64,000 nt of DNA from Cognatundibacterium aquatile. Lineage in GTDB: Bacteria > Pseudomonadota > Gammaproteobacteria > Burkholderiales > Burkholderiaceae_D. A program made the position numbers and the translations under genes. Below, piece by piece: positions 18,105 through 27,343 of this stretch. The stretch lies in the NCBI RefSeq assembly GCF_014699135.1, contig NZ_JACOFT010000003.1, forward strand, positions 558,001 through 622,000. Reading direction: 5' to 3'. Positions within the stretch are counted from its first letter, which is position 1, and each line of letters starts with the position of its first letter. The notes under the pieces were generated by a model. It was not told the origin of the DNA. It searched no databases and saw only the letters and a program-made list of their open reading frames with translations.

Positions 18105-19666
18105 CCCTTGCCGCAGCATCGGTAGCGTTGAACGACGCGCATCGCAACGACAGCAGCCTGAGCATGACATTCTGCCGGCTTGGTGACCTGCGTTTTGCGG
18201 TGCCGCTGAACGATGTCGTGCAGGCGATCCGACAGCCGCAGCTGACGCTGTTGCCACGTCGCGATCAGGCGATTGCCGGTGTGTTTGTGTATAGACAGCA
18301 GACCATCCCATTGCTCGATTTGCGGCGCTGGTTGCCGTGGCCGGATGAACGTGGCGAGCTACCCGGACAGATATTATTATTGCGCCAGAATGCGCATCTG
18401 GTCGGTGTGGCGATTGATCAGGTTGAAGGTTTGCAGCGCGTCCCTGGCAGTCAGATTCAGCGCGTGGTTCAGCGTGAGGATGACGAAGAATTGTTTCATT
18501 CCACCGTCAGTATTGCCGCTGGTGAGCAAGAGTCGCAGGCTCTGGGTCTGCTTGATGTCGATGCACTGATCCGGCTGTCACAGGTATGGAGTGCGGCGGA
18601 TGAGGAGTTTGCGACTTCCATCGCAGCGGCCGATAGCGAATTGGCCGCAACTGCTGCCGTTGACGCAGGCTCAGCCTCAGCCTCAGCCAGCACAGTGCCG
18701 CATGCATTGTTTGAGCTTGCCGGACAGGTGCTGGCGATTCCCGCTGCCGATGTTGCCGCTGTGATTTCCATGCCTGTCGTTACCACGATATTAGGACGCC
18801 ATCCGGCGTGGTTGGGTATGACGATCTGGCGCGAACGTGATGTGCCGGTCTTGCGCACGATGGCGGCATTAGGCTTACCACCGCAAGCAGCGGATGAATC
18901 TGCACACGACACGACGGCATCAGCGCAAGAAAACTTGCTGGTGATACTGGGCAGTGAGGGGCGTTATGCGGGCTTACCGGTACAGGTCGCCCGCGCGGTG
19001 ACGCCACTCGATACCAGCGCAGCGCAAACGGCTGCCAGTGCTGGTTTACCTGTCAACACCGTATTAAGCGGCGTATTGCATCTGAATGCGGCGGAACGCC
19101 TGTTGCTGGTCGATGGGGCTGAACTGGTGAATACATGTTCCCTGAGTGCGCTGAGCCAGAAAGCAGAGAGTGCCAAACAAGACCAGCAAAACCAGCAACC
19201 AGATCAACAGAGTCAGGCGGACCTGGATGCTGCGTTACAAGCGCATGTGGTGGTGCAGGGCGGACGCGCTTGGGCGGTCGGCATGCGCTGGCTGGAGGCC
19301 ATCGTTTATTTTCCGGCTCAGCTTGATACAAATACAGCGGGAAACCCTGCGCAGCTGGGGAACTTTATCTGGAATCAGCAGACCCTGGCCTTGTGGGATT
19401 TGCGTATGCTGAGCAATCAGACGCCAACGCCGGATAGCCCGGAACGCCGCGTGCTGATCATGCGTATCGACGGCATGCTGATCGGGCTTGCGGTTGAGCA
19501 GTTGCTGATACTGCTACCCGCCAGAAGCGGCAAAATTGCGGCATTTGGGCGGCGCCAAAGTGGCGTCACTCAGATCATCACCGTCCGCGATCAGGATCAG
19601 GAAAAAACTTACAGCATTCTGAATCCGGCAGAATATTTACCTTTGCAGCAGGCGCTGGCATCCTGA
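18101..19666 (+). CDS. Multi-domain CheW-like adaptor (three CheW units)
   Basis: 521 residues. The first CheW-like unit (about 20-165) starts LGDLRFAVPLNDVVQAI, the second lies at about 195-345 and the third at about 370-515. The domains are separated by Ala/Ser- and Gln-rich linkers. The GTG start overlaps the receptor stop by 4 bases, which implies translational coupling. CheW domains link chemoreceptors to CheA. A triple CheW without CheA nearby suggests a dedicated scaffold for the upstream soluble receptor, which is inference. The later units are degenerate. Confidence 0.82.
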   Translation: MTLAAASVALNDAHRNDSSLSMTFCRLGDLRFAVPLNDVVQAIRQPQLTLLPRRDQAIAGVFVYRQQTIPLLDLRRWLPWPDERGELPGQILLLRQNAHLVGVAIDQVEGLQRVPGSQIQRVVQREDDEELFHSTVSIAAGEQESQALGLLDVDALIRLSQVWSAADEEFATSIAAADSELAATAAVDAGSASASASTVPHALFELAGQVLAIPAADVAAVISMPVVTTILGRHPAWLGMTIWRERDVPVLRTMAALGLPPQAADESAHDTTASAQENLLVILGSEGRYAGLPVQVARAVTPLDTSAAQTAASAGLPVNTVLSGVLHLNAAERLLLVDGAELVNTCSLSALSQKAESAKQDQQNQQPDQQSQADLDAALQAHVVVQGGRAWAVGMRWLEAIVYFPAQLDTNTAGNPAQLGNFIWNQQTLALWDLRMLSNQTPTPDSPERRVLIMRIDGMLIGLAVEQLLILLPARSGKIAAFGRRQSGVTQIITVRDQDQEKTYSILNPAEYLPLQQALAS

Positions 19667-19758
19667 ACGCTGACGAAAAATCGCTGCCATGTTGTTTTTC
19701 ATGCCCCGTCTGACGCCAACTATTTTGCCTCTGCACTCATCCTTTATTTACTGAAAAA

Positions 19759-19835
19759 GGGGGAGTATCTGCGATTTCATGCTGATTGTCGGCATGAAAT
19801 AAAGGGTGTAAAAAATACTCCCCCCAGTATTTTTT
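19759..19835. repeat. Palindromic intergenic element, copy B
   Basis: Left arm GGGGGAGTAT (19759-19768) complements ATACTCCCCC (19815-19824). The right palindrome has 10-bp arms (19810-19819 and 19826-19835) around six C, the opposite sense of copy A, and the left arm is switched accordingly. It lies between the CheW-like gene and the ankyrin gene, both on the plus strand. Confidence 0.75.
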
Positions 19836-20026
19836 CAATAAAAAACCTTCATTCAGCGCCCGGTAAGGGCATGCTGATACGGTAACGTGCCATCGCCAGA
19901 TGGCGAGCCTGAGACAAGGATGGAAATCGTCCCGTCATTGTGAGACATCAGAAAATGCCCTCACTAAAAATAAAACTCAGTAAAATAGGCCATATCTATT
20001 TTGTAATTTTTCGTGACGGAGTACGA

Positions 20027-20920
20027 ATGAGTGGTAAGGCTTCTCGTGGCATGGTGTGGGCAAGAATCTTCATCGTTTTGATTCTGGTCAGCTTGATGGC
20101 ATGGTGTACGACTAATAATCGCAGGATGGCGCAATCAGCACCGCTGCGTATGGAGTTGCAATCCATCTTTCTTGAGCAAGGTTTAATCGATAATAACAAC
20201 GAGCGCAGCAATCTCGCTGATGTCGCCAGAAAAGCGGGAACCGCCCGCATGAACCGGCTCTTATACGATGTGGCAGGCAGCGCTTCACTGGATAGTCTGA
20301 AATGGATCGTGGCGAATGGCGCTGAACCGAAAGACATCGGCATCATGCGCGACATGACTTTGCTGCAGTCTGTGGCGATGCGGGCGCAGGGCGACCGGAT
20401 AGAGTATTTTCTGGGGCTGGGATTAAATCCGGCCGAACGTAGCCGTGACGGTAAAACCCTGATGCATATCGCTGCGCAAGGCGGCATGGATAATAAAGTG
20501 CTGGCGCTGTTGGTGGCCAAAGGCCTCAACATGAATGAGCCGGATAATGTCGGGCGTGTTCCCATACATTACGCCAGCGTTAAAGCAATCAGTGTGCTGG
20601 CGGGTGCGGGAGCCGATATTGACGCCAAAGATGCGCTGGGAATGACGCCTCTGCATTACGCCGCCAAAGAGGGGAAGAACGATATCGTTGCCGAGTTATT
20701 GCGCAATTCGGCCTCGGTTTATCTCACGGATAAAAAGGGCAGAACCGCACTGCATTTTGCGGCGATGACGGCACAGTCAAATAATGTGGTGGATACCTTG
20801 CTGGCCGCCGGTGCCCCGGTGACTGTCAGAGATGAAGACGGCAATACGCCTAAAGATCTCGCCATCGAAGCGCGTGACAATTACCGTTATCACAATGTGA
20901 GCGTGATTGACCGTCTGTAA
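20027..20920 (+). CDS. Membrane-anchored ankyrin-repeat protein
   Basis: 297 residues. One N-terminal hydrophobic helix (about 10-28) is followed by ankyrin repeats visible as DGKTLMHIAAQGG, VGRVPIHYASVKA, LGMTPLHYAAKEG, KGRTALHFAAMTA and DGNTPKDLA. The bulk is probably periplasmic. ATG 20027 is chosen because a GACGGAG ribosome binding site lies 6 bases upstream; the frame also opens at 19940 without one. A partner-binding role is expected for ankyrin repeats, but the partner is unknown. Confidence 0.82.
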   Translation: MSGKASRGMVWARIFIVLILVSLMAWCTTNNRRMAQSAPLRMELQSIFLEQGLIDNNNERSNLADVARKAGTARMNRLLYDVAGSASLDSLKWIVANGAEPKDIGIMRDMTLLQSVAMRAQGDRIEYFLGLGLNPAERSRDGKTLMHIAAQGGMDNKVLALLVAKGLNMNEPDNVGRVPIHYASVKAISVLAGAGADIDAKDALGMTPLHYAAKEGKNDIVAELLRNSASVYLTDKKGRTALHFAAMTAQSNNVVDTLLAAGAPVTVRDEDGNTPKDLAIEARDNYRYHNVSVIDRL

Positions 20921-20963
20921 AATCCGACGACAGTGAAAAAAGTTTTATAAAAAATGCTTCATA

Positions 20964-21013
20964 AAAAAAATAGCTTCATACGCGCTACTGGCTGTGTATG
21001 AAGCTATTTTTTT
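20964..21013. terminator. Bidirectional terminator, ankyrin gene / DUF4124 gene
   Basis: An 18-bp stem (20964-20981 with 20996-21013) with A and T runs on its outer ends and a 14-base loop lies between two convergent genes. It should end transcription on both strands. Confidence 0.9.
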
Positions 21014-21058
21014 GAGGCTCTTTTTACGGTGGTTTTGCAGTAGTAGTATCTGTGACGC

Positions 21059-21646
21059 TTAATGCTTATTACGTTTCAGAATGACGGGATCGCGCCCGTC
21101 TGCAGGAGCTGCTTGCAGTTTGTAATCGATGGCTTTTGCGTCTTGCTGGCTGATCTTGTCGTTGAATGTGGATTTCAGAAAATCCCACATATTTCTTTGC
21201 AGACCATCACATTCAAGTACATCGCGGCTTTTGCTGGTATAGCGATGGTTGTATTCAAGATCATTTCCTTCTTGTTCTTCACGATAATTTCTTGAACGTG
21301 AATTCTCCTTGGCCCGTTCACGCTCGAACTGACTCATCGGGATACTGCAGTTTTCGCGGAAATTCGACATCAGCAAATGCTCAACAGCGACGTTGCATTG
21401 TGAATAGCGATGCGACAGTTGCCAACAACTTTTTCCCACATCCTGTTCTTTGATGCGCGAGCTGATTTTCTTTAATGCCGCATCGTCACGGACTTCCTTG
21501 ACTGATTCGCCTGCTTTGCTGGCACAAGGTTGATCTGTGTAGGTAACCGTACCGGAACTGCTGACACATTTTTTTAAATCAGCGTGTGCCGATAGCGGTG
21601 CGAGCAGGATAAGCACAACAGAAAAACAGACAACCGGGTTGAGCAT
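21059..21646 (-). CDS. Exported DUF4124 protein
   Basis: 195 residues. Signal peptide MLNPVVCFSVVLILLAPLSAHA is followed by a DUF4124 segment (KKCVSSSGTVTYTDQPC), then a basic, charged C-terminal region with further Cys residues that may form disulphides. ATG 21646 is chosen for the signal peptide and a GGAG ribosome binding site; the open frame runs on to 21859. Function unknown, probably periplasmic. Confidence 0.82.
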   Translation of the reverse strand: MLNPVVCFSVVLILLAPLSAHADLKKCVSSSGTVTYTDQPCASKAGESVKEVRDDAALKKISSRIKEQDVGKSCWQLSHRYSQCNVAVEHLLMSNFRENCSIPMSQFERERAKENSRSRNYREEQEGNDLEYNHRYTSKSRDVLECDGLQRNMWDFLKSTFNDKISQQDAKAIDYKLQAAPADGRDPVILKRNKH

Positions 21647-21788
21647 GAATACTCCAGTCAAAAATAAAGGTAATGAATTGTTCCCGCGCTTTTTTCTGAC
21701 CAGTAATTCAGCGGCGGGAGACAAAGATTTTATCGAGGGGTATTGTAAAATATTTGTTACAAAGTGATGGTTTATTTTTTTTGTATGA

Positions 21789-22397
21789 TTACAACGCAGT
21801 CCATTGCTGCTCGACCAGCAGGCTGTCGCCGGAATAAATCCTGCCGGTGAAAATTGCACCGCGCTGTACTGGTCCCACGCCTTTCGGTGTGCCCGTCATC
21901 AGGATGTCGCCATCATTGAGACTCATAAAACTCTGTATCGATGCCAGCAATTGTGCAGGTTTAAACAGCATCAGCGGTGTGCCGCCCTGTTGTGCGAGCT
22001 GTCCGTTAATCAGCAGCTCCAGTCGTAAAGCGTCCAGATTGCCGTCAAAGCGTACGAAGCGGCTGAATACTGCCGAGCCATCAAAGGCTTTGGCCCGTTC
22101 CCACGGCAAGCCTTGTTTTTTCAGGCTGGTCTGCACCGCACGGCGGGTCAGATCCAGCCCGAAGCCGACCGCATCGATCTTGCCATTGTGCAGCAGGAAG
22201 CTGATTTCACCTTCGTAATGAATATCGTCGCCATCCGAGCGCAGTTCGTCAGACAGAGCCGAATTTGGTTTGACAAAAATCACGGGTTCCGTCGGTACTT
22301 CATTATCGAGTTCGGCGATGTGCTCGACATAATTGCGGCCGGCGCAGACGATTTTGGATGGCACGACGGCCTGATTTTCGCGTATTACGGTATGCAT
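21789..22397 (-). CDS. Fumarylacetoacetate hydrolase (FAH) family protein
   Basis: 202 residues, the compact FAH-family fold (YcgM type). Metal-ligand region HYEGEISFLL, upstream CAGRNYVEH, and the C-terminal GDILMTGTPKGVGPV block are present. Members hydrolyse or decarboxylate beta-dicarbonyl compounds (acylpyruvates, oxaloacetate). The specific substrate is not readable. A good AGGAG precedes ATG 22397. It could serve aromatic catabolism beside the kynurenine genes, which is inference from position. Confidence 0.88.
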   Translation of the reverse strand: MHTVIRENQAVVPSKIVCAGRNYVEHIAELDNEVPTEPVIFVKPNSALSDELRSDGDDIHYEGEISFLLHNGKIDAVGFGLDLTRRAVQTSLKKQGLPWERAKAFDGSAVFSRFVRFDGNLDALRLELLINGQLAQQGGTPLMLFKPAQLLASIQSFMSLNDGDILMTGTPKGVGPVQRGAIFTGRIYSGDSLLVEQQWTAL

Positions 22398-22455
22398 GTT
22401 TACTCCTGAATTTCTGTCGTCAAAGCGAGCAGTTTAATTGATGCAAGAAACTTTC

Positions 22456-23082
22456 TCAGCGTTGCGCCAACGCGAGTTTGGTTGCCAGTAAGGCAAACAC
22501 AGTCGCCGCGCTGCGATTGAGCCAGCGCTGTGCTTGTGCCGAGCGGCGCAAACGCTGACCAACACTGGCGGCGAACCAGGCGATGCCGCCAAAGGTGATC
22601 AGCGTCGCGACGATGAAAATAGCACCAAGCTGAAAAAACTGCGGCGCTATCGCACCACGTTCCGCCGATACAAACTGCGGCAGCAACGCGAGGAAAAATA
22701 ACACGACTTTAGGATTCGTCAGGTTCATGATAATGCCGCGCAAATACAGTTGCGCCGGACGCATGACTGGCGCGCTGTTGCCTGCCGTATCGCCGACCGG
22801 AGCATGAAATGCGCCCCACGCCAGATACGCAAGATAAGCTGCACCGACGAATTTGAGAACAAGAAACGCGGTTGCCGAGGCGGCAAACAGAGCGGCCAGC
22901 CCCATCGCAATGGCGCAGGTGTGGACGATGATGCCGCTACTGAGACCGAAGACGACCAGCATGCCTGCTTTGCGTCCCTGCGTTGCCGATTGCATCAGCA
23001 CGAACAGGTTATCGGGGCCGGGCGTCAGTCCCAGCAAAATTGAAATACCAAAGAAAGTCAGTGCGGTTTGTAAAGTCAGCAT
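22456..23082 (-). CDS. LysE/RhtB-family amino-acid exporter
   Basis: 208 residues with about six membrane helices. The N-terminal family signature LGLTPGPDNLFVLMQSATQG is clear, and NLTNPKVVLFFLALLPQFV is typical of the RhtB group. It exports amino acids or derivatives across the inner membrane. Substrate unknown; a kynurenine-pathway or homoserine-type substrate is a guess only. It is followed by the FAH gene 58 bases on, probably the same transcript. Confidence 0.9.
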   Translation of the reverse strand: MLTLQTALTFFGISILLGLTPGPDNLFVLMQSATQGRKAGMLVVFGLSSGIIVHTCAIAMGLAALFAASATAFLVLKFVGAAYLAYLAWGAFHAPVGDTAGNSAPVMRPAQLYLRGIIMNLTNPKVVLFFLALLPQFVSAERGAIAPQFFQLGAIFIVATLITFGGIAWFAASVGQRLRRSAQAQRWLNRSAATVFALLATKLALAQR

Positions 23083-23164
23083 GGCATCGTCCGGAAAAAG
23101 TACACAGGCAAATCAACATTATCTGCGATTTGCCTTCAACCGGGTATCTGATGTCATGCTGAAA

Positions 23165-23455
23165 TTACAGAGAGTGGCGGCGTCTTTCCGGATGGGTCAG
23201 GACACGACCACTGGTGACTGGATCGACATCATTGGCCTGCAGGTATTCCAGTGCGCAACTGGTGCCGTGGCTTTGTTGCAGGCGGATTGCTGTTTCTACA
23301 TACGCTGCAGTGCGCAGATCGTGGCGCTGAGCGTCAAGTGGTGTGGCAGACGCGGGGAAATCAGGAATAGCGGTAATACCGTGGCGGTGCATGTCAGACT
23401 CCATAATCAATCCAGCCGCGACATCGTTCTTATGCCCTCTTACTGTTACGGACAT
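23165..23455 (-). CDS. Small hypothetical protein, weakly supported
   Basis: A 96-codon minus-strand frame in the 580-base gap between kynA and the LysE gene, on the same strand. The C-terminal two thirds (RHDLRTAAYVETAIRLQQ, CALEYLQANDVD, then RVLTHPERRR) look like a folded helical protein rather than random translation. No strong ribosome binding site lies before ATG 23455; an internal ATG (MESDMHRHG) is an alternative start. I do not recognise the family. The rest of the gap (23460-23660) shows nothing clear. Confidence 0.45.
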   Translation of the reverse strand: MSVTVRGHKNDVAAGLIMESDMHRHGITAIPDFPASATPLDAQRHDLRTAAYVETAIRLQQSHGTSCALEYLQANDVDPVTSGRVLTHPERRRHSL

Positions 23456-23662
23456 TCATCATGCAACTGGTGATGGTAATAAGATTGCTGTGACGGGATG
23501 GATAATCAATAAGTGGGTATCCGGGAAACACGCTCACATTATAAATCCATCAAGGGCAGAAAGATTGCGCGGCATCAACATCCCGGCAAGCCGCTGCGAG
23601 AGAGGGGGGCAGCCAGGATGTTGCGACGTGATTCTTGAGTCAGGTTTGGCAGGCGGTCATGC

Positions 23663-24517
23663 TTACAGCGCCGTACGCAGGGCGAACAATTCCGGAAACA
23701 GCACCACATCCAGCATTTTGCGCAGATAGCTGACGCCAGCCGTGCCGCCGGTGCCGGTTTTAAAGCCGATAATGCGTTCTACCGTTGTCACATGACGGAA
23801 GCGCCAGATGCGGAATGCGGTTTCCATATCGACCAGTTTCTCTGCCAGCTCATATAAAGACCAGTGCTGTTCCGGCGCACGATAGACTTGCAGCCATGCC
23901 TCTTTGACGGATTCGTTGGATGTCGTCGATTGCGTCCAGTCGGCTTGCAAGCGCTCAGCATCAATCACCAGACCCTGACGTGCCATCAGCATGATGGCTT
24001 CATCGTAAATCGATGGCGTGTGCAGTGCATCGCTCAGCGTGGCATGGATCGCCGGTTTGCTTTCATGCACGCTCAGTAAAGCCGCATTCTTATTGCCGAG
24101 CAGGTATTCCAGTTCGCGGTACTGATGCGATTGAAAACCGGATGACGCACCAAGATAAGGGCGGATCGCCGTGTATTCACTCGGCGTCATGGTTGCCAAC
24201 ACATCCCAGGCATGCACCAGCTGATCCATGATGCGGGCGACGCGTGACAGCATTTTGAATGCGGGCGGCAAATCATTGTTGCGTATCTGTTGCCGCACCG
24301 CATGCAGCTCGTGCAGCATCAGCTTGATCCAGAGTTCGCTGGTCTGGTGTTGGACGATAAACAGCATTTCATTATGATTCGGCGAGCGCGGATGTTGCGC
24401 CGTCAGTATCTGATCCAGTCCCAGATAGTCGCCGTAGCTCATGTCATTCGAAAAATCCATCTGCGCGCCATGCCATGACATCGGGCATTTGCCTGCGCTG
24501 GTATTGTCGTTACTCAT
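23663..24517 (-). CDS. kynA: Tryptophan 2,3-dioxygenase
   Basis: Heme dioxygenase opening the indole ring of L-tryptophan to N-formylkynurenine, a cytoplasmic tetramer. 284 residues, normal length. Family blocks [32 protein letters not shown] and [15 protein letters not shown] are present. The C-terminal [15 protein letters not shown] loop (about 251-265) contacts the amino acid. A strong AGAGGAA precedes ATG 24517. It is the last gene of kynB-kynU-kynA, an order that puts the first enzyme at the distal end. Confidence 0.96.
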   Translation of the reverse strand: MSNDNTSAGKCPMSWHGAQMDFSNDMSYGDYLGLDQILTAQHPRSPNHNEMLFIVQHQTSELWIKLMLHELHAVRQQIRNNDLPPAFKMLSRVARIMDQLVHAWDVLATMTPSEYTAIRPYLGASSGFQSHQYRELEYLLGNKNAALLSVHESKPAIHATLSDALHTPSIYDEAIMLMARQGLVIDAERLQADWTQSTTSNESVKEAWLQVYRAPEQHWSLYELAEKLVDMETAFRIWRFRHVTTVERIIGFKTGTGGTAGVSYLRKMLDVVLFPELFALRTAL

Positions 24518-24592
24518 TGTGTTCCTCTTTTTTATCGTTGCTGTTGCTTGGTCTGCTCAGTTGTCTGCTCGGTGTCTGTATCGCCGCTGTGA

Positions 24593-25843
24593 TCAGGTCA
24601 CTGCATGGCGTTTGGCATGCAGATCGTAATCTTCGCGGTCGAGTATGTCGCGCAAGCTGGCAACGGCGTCCCACACATCGACATAACGCACGTACAAAGG
24701 TGTGAAGCCAAAACGCATGATGCCGGGTTCGCGGTAGTCGCCGATCACGCCGCGTTCTATCAAGGCCTGGATAATCGCGTAAGCATGCGGATGATGGAAA
24801 CTGGCCTGGCTGCCGCGCTGCTGATGAGAACGCGGCGTGACCAGTTCCAGCGGATGTGCGGCGCACTGGCTTTCAACCAGTGCGATGAATAAATCGGTCA
24901 GCGCCAGCGATTTTTTGCGTATCGCCTGCATCGTGGTTTGTCCGAAAATATCAAGGCCACAGCCGACCAGCGCCAGCGACACCATCGGTTGCGTACCGCA
25001 CAGCGCGCGGCGAATATTGGCCGTCGGCTCAAAATGTGGCTGCATCGCGAACGGGCTTGCATGCCCCCACCAGCCAGACAGCGGGTGCTGAAATGCAGCC
25101 TGATGGCGTTGCGGTACCCAGATGAATGCGGGCGCGCCGGGGCCACCATTCAGATATTTATACGTGCAGCCGACCGCGAAATCAGCCTGCGCTGCGTTCA
25201 GTTCCACAGGCACCGCACCGGCAGAATGCGCGAGATCCCATAAGGCCAGCGCGCCATGCTGATGTATCAGGGCGGTCACCGCGCGCATATCGTGCAGATA
25301 ACCAGTGCGGTAATTCACATGCGTCAGCATCACCAGTGCCGTTTTTTCATTGATGACCTGCGGCAGCTCGTCAGGAGTATCGATCAGTTGTATCTGATAG
25401 CCGCGATCCAGCCAGCGGGTGATGCCTTCGGCCACGTAAATGTCGGTAGGGAAATTGCTGCGCTCGGTGATGATGACTTTGCGTTGCGCATCGCCAGACT
25501 GCATCTGCAACGCCGCGCTGATGGCTTTGAACAGATTAATGGAGGTCGAATCGGTGACGACCACTTCATCTGCCTGCGCGCCGATCAGCGGTGCGAGCTG
25601 ATTTCCCAGCGTGGAGGGCAGATCGAACCAGCCCGCTTTATTCCAGCTTTTGATCAGATCGGTGCCCCATTCCTGCGCTATCACTTCCTGCGCGCGTTGC
25701 AGCGACGCTTTCGGGCGCGCGCCCAGTGAATTTCCATCGAGGTAAATCACGCCGTCCGGCAAAATAAATTCATCGCGTAAAGCGGCCAGCGGATCTTGCT
25801 GATCAAGTTGCTCGCAGGCTGCGCGGCCGTGGGCTAGGGTCAT
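24593..25843 (-). CDS. kynU: Kynureninase
   Basis: PLP enzyme cleaving kynurenine to anthranilate and alanine. 416 residues. Motifs: [11 protein letters not shown] near the N-terminus, [10 protein letters not shown] for phosphate binding, [12 protein letters not shown], and the PLP lysine in [10 protein letters not shown] (about residue 229). Two ATGs are close together: the AGGAG abuts ATG 25849 but lies 6 bases before ATG 25843, so the latter is preferred. It sits between kynB and kynA. Confidence 0.95.
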   Translation of the reverse strand: MTLAHGRAACEQLDQQDPLAALRDEFILPDGVIYLDGNSLGARPKASLQRAQEVIAQEWGTDLIKSWNKAGWFDLPSTLGNQLAPLIGAQADEVVVTDSTSINLFKAISAALQMQSGDAQRKVIITERSNFPTDIYVAEGITRWLDRGYQIQLIDTPDELPQVINEKTALVMLTHVNYRTGYLHDMRAVTALIHQHGALALWDLAHSAGAVPVELNAAQADFAVGCTYKYLNGGPGAPAFIWVPQRHQAAFQHPLSGWWGHASPFAMQPHFEPTANIRRALCGTQPMVSLALVGCGLDIFGQTTMQAIRKKSLALTDLFIALVESQCAAHPLELVTPRSHQQRGSQASFHHPHAYAIIQALIERGVIGDYREPGIMRFGFTPLYVRYVDVWDAVASLRDILDREDYDLHAKRHAVT

Positions 25844-25893
25844 ATCCATCTCCTGAAAATAATAGTGAGCGTGTTGATGCGTTCGTGTTTTTT

Positions 25894-25929
25894 GCGTTGA
25901 TTATTGCGTTGATTATTGTGTTGATTTAT
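25894..25929. repeat. 12-bp tandem repeat at the kynB stop
   Basis: Three units, GCGTTGATTATT twice and then GTGTTGATTTAT. The last unit contains the kynB stop codon. It is probably a slippage product between kynB and kynU. Confidence 0.8.
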
Positions 25930-26579
25930 CGCAGCGCCCTGAGTACCGCCCGCACCGGGCTGGCATCGAGTCCGGCGAGTTTTAGTGGCAGACAGATCAA
26001 TTCATAATCGCCCTCCGGCACTTCATCAAGAACGATGCCTTCTAATATCGCCATCTGATGCTGTTTCATGCGCAGATGCGCATCCAGCGTTTTGGATTCC
26101 TGCGGGTCGAAAGACGGGCTGTCTATGCCGATCAGTCTGACGCCGTGTTGCGCCAGCAGATCGATAGTTGCCGGGGCAATGCTGGGAAAATCCGCATCCC
26201 ATTGCATCAGCGGCGCCTGCAGATAGGTGCGGAATAACACGCGTGGCGGTAAATTGTGCAGATAGTCGCTGACGTGTTCCGGTAAAACCTGTGCCACGCC
26301 CAGACTATGAATCACGCGGCAGGCACCGATATACGTATCGAGTGCGACCTGGTCAATGGATTTGCCGTCGACATCGTAATGCGAAGGCGCATCGCAGTGC
26401 GCGCCGGTGTGGGTGGACATCGTGATCTTGCTGACTTTGACCGGGCAGCCATCAGCTATTTGCCAGGTGGTTTCAGCGCTGTAAGCACTGTCGCCCGGCC
26501 AGACCGGAATGCCCGGTTGTATCGCCGGTGTGATGTCCCACAAGCGGGGCATTTCAGGCAACTTAGACAGATCAGACAT
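25926..26579 (-). CDS. kynB: Kynurenine formamidase (arylformamidase)
   Basis: Metal-dependent hydrolase converting N-formylkynurenine to kynurenine. 217 residues, normal for bacterial KynB. The metal-binding signature [13 protein letters not shown] is at about 57-69. [16 protein letters not shown] at the N-terminus and [10 protein letters not shown] are also typical. A GAGGAG ribosome binding site precedes ATG 26579. First gene of the kynBUA operon, divergent from the Lrp-type regulator. Confidence 0.96.
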   Translation of the reverse strand: MSDLSKLPEMPRLWDITPAIQPGIPVWPGDSAYSAETTWQIADGCPVKVSKITMSTHTGAHCDAPSHYDVDGKSIDQVALDTYIGACRVIHSLGVAQVLPEHVSDYLHNLPPRVLFRTYLQAPLMQWDADFPSIAPATIDLLAQHGVRLIGIDSPSFDPQESKTLDAHLRMKQHQMAILEGIVLDEVPEGDYELICLPLKLAGLDASPVRAVLRALR

Positions 26580-26708
26580 GGCAAACTCCTCAACAGAACA
26601 GGCAGAGATTTTATGCCGGATTGCCTGAATAATTGTTGCAAATCACAATATCAAAAACGGTATCGGTAGAATATACTGCGAATAAATGAAGGTTATTTGA
26701 CGGAAATT

Positions 26709-26741
26709 GCAAATGTGCGTTTGTGCATCGCGCAAATGCAC
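26709..26741. promoter_or_regulatory. Candidate KynR operator between kynB and kynR
   Basis: GTGCGTTTGTGC (26715-26726) and GCGCAAATGCAC (26730-26741) form an inverted repeat matching at 10 of 12 positions. GCAAAT boxes also recur at 26638, 26709 and 26732; the last two are 23 bases apart, about two helix turns, as suits Lrp-family octamers. It lies just upstream of the regulator and in the shared control region. Confidence 0.5.
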
Positions 26742-26758
26742 CAGAAAACAGGAAAACC

Positions 26759-27232
26759 ATGCAACTCGACGCGACCGATCTGAAAATTCTCGATTACCTG
26801 CAAACCGATGGCCGTATCAGCAACCAGGAGTTGGCGGACAAAGTGTTTCTGTCGCCTTCATCCTGTCTGCGGCGGGTGCGTATGCTGGAAGAGGCTGGCG
26901 TCATTCATCACTATTGCGCCGTGATCGATACCGAAAAAGTCGGGCTGGAAGTGGATGCGTTTGTGCAGGTGACGATGCGGCGCGATGTCGAACAATGGCA
27001 TGAGAGTTTTTCGCAGGCATTGCAGCAGTGGCCGGAAGTGACCGGTTCCTACATCATCACCGGCGACGCCAATTACCTGCTGCGCGTGCGCGCCCGCAAT
27101 CTGAAACACTATTCCAGCTTCGTCCTTGAACGCCTCTACAAAACCACAGGTGTGCTGGATATCCGTTCGAACATCGTCTTGCAGACGCTGAAAGATACCC
27201 AGCAGATTGACACTGCTTTGCTCGCAGAATAA
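26759..27232 (+). CDS. kynR: Lrp/AsnC-family regulator of kynurenine genes
   Basis: 157 residues: N-terminal winged helix-turn-helix (about 1-60, LDATDLKILDYLQTDGRISN opening) and a C-terminal RAM ligand-binding domain (about 68-145, with ITGDANYLLRV). It is divergent from kynBUA, the arrangement known for KynR in Pseudomonas, where kynurenine is the effector. That role is inferred by position. ATG 26759 has AGGA upstream. Confidence 0.88.
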   Translation: MQLDATDLKILDYLQTDGRISNQELADKVFLSPSSCLRRVRMLEEAGVIHHYCAVIDTEKVGLEVDAFVQVTMRRDVEQWHESFSQALQQWPEVTGSYIITGDANYLLRVRARNLKHYSSFVLERLYKTTGVLDIRSNIVLQTLKDTQQIDTALLAE

Positions 27233-27242
27233 GCCAATTTCA

Positions 27243-27318
27243 GGGGAGTATCTTTGATTTTCGCCTTATTCTCAGCATAAACAAAGGGCTTTTAAATATA
27301 CTCCCGGGAGTATATTTA
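27243..27318. repeat. Palindromic intergenic element, copy C
   Basis: Left arm GGGGAGTAT (27243-27251) complements ATACTCCC (27298-27305). The right part is a perfect 26-bp palindrome (27293-27318). The core (CTCAGCATAAACAAAGGGCTT) is nearly identical to that of copy A. It lies between the convergent kynR and serine hydrolase genes. Confidence 0.8.
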
Positions 27319-27343
27319 TGCCTCCGGAAGCCGTTTGACAGGC

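Noticed and set aside
22853-23473. 206-codon plus-strand ORF
   Set aside because: Its first third is antisense to the LysE gene and the rest is low-quality sequence without a ribosome binding site.
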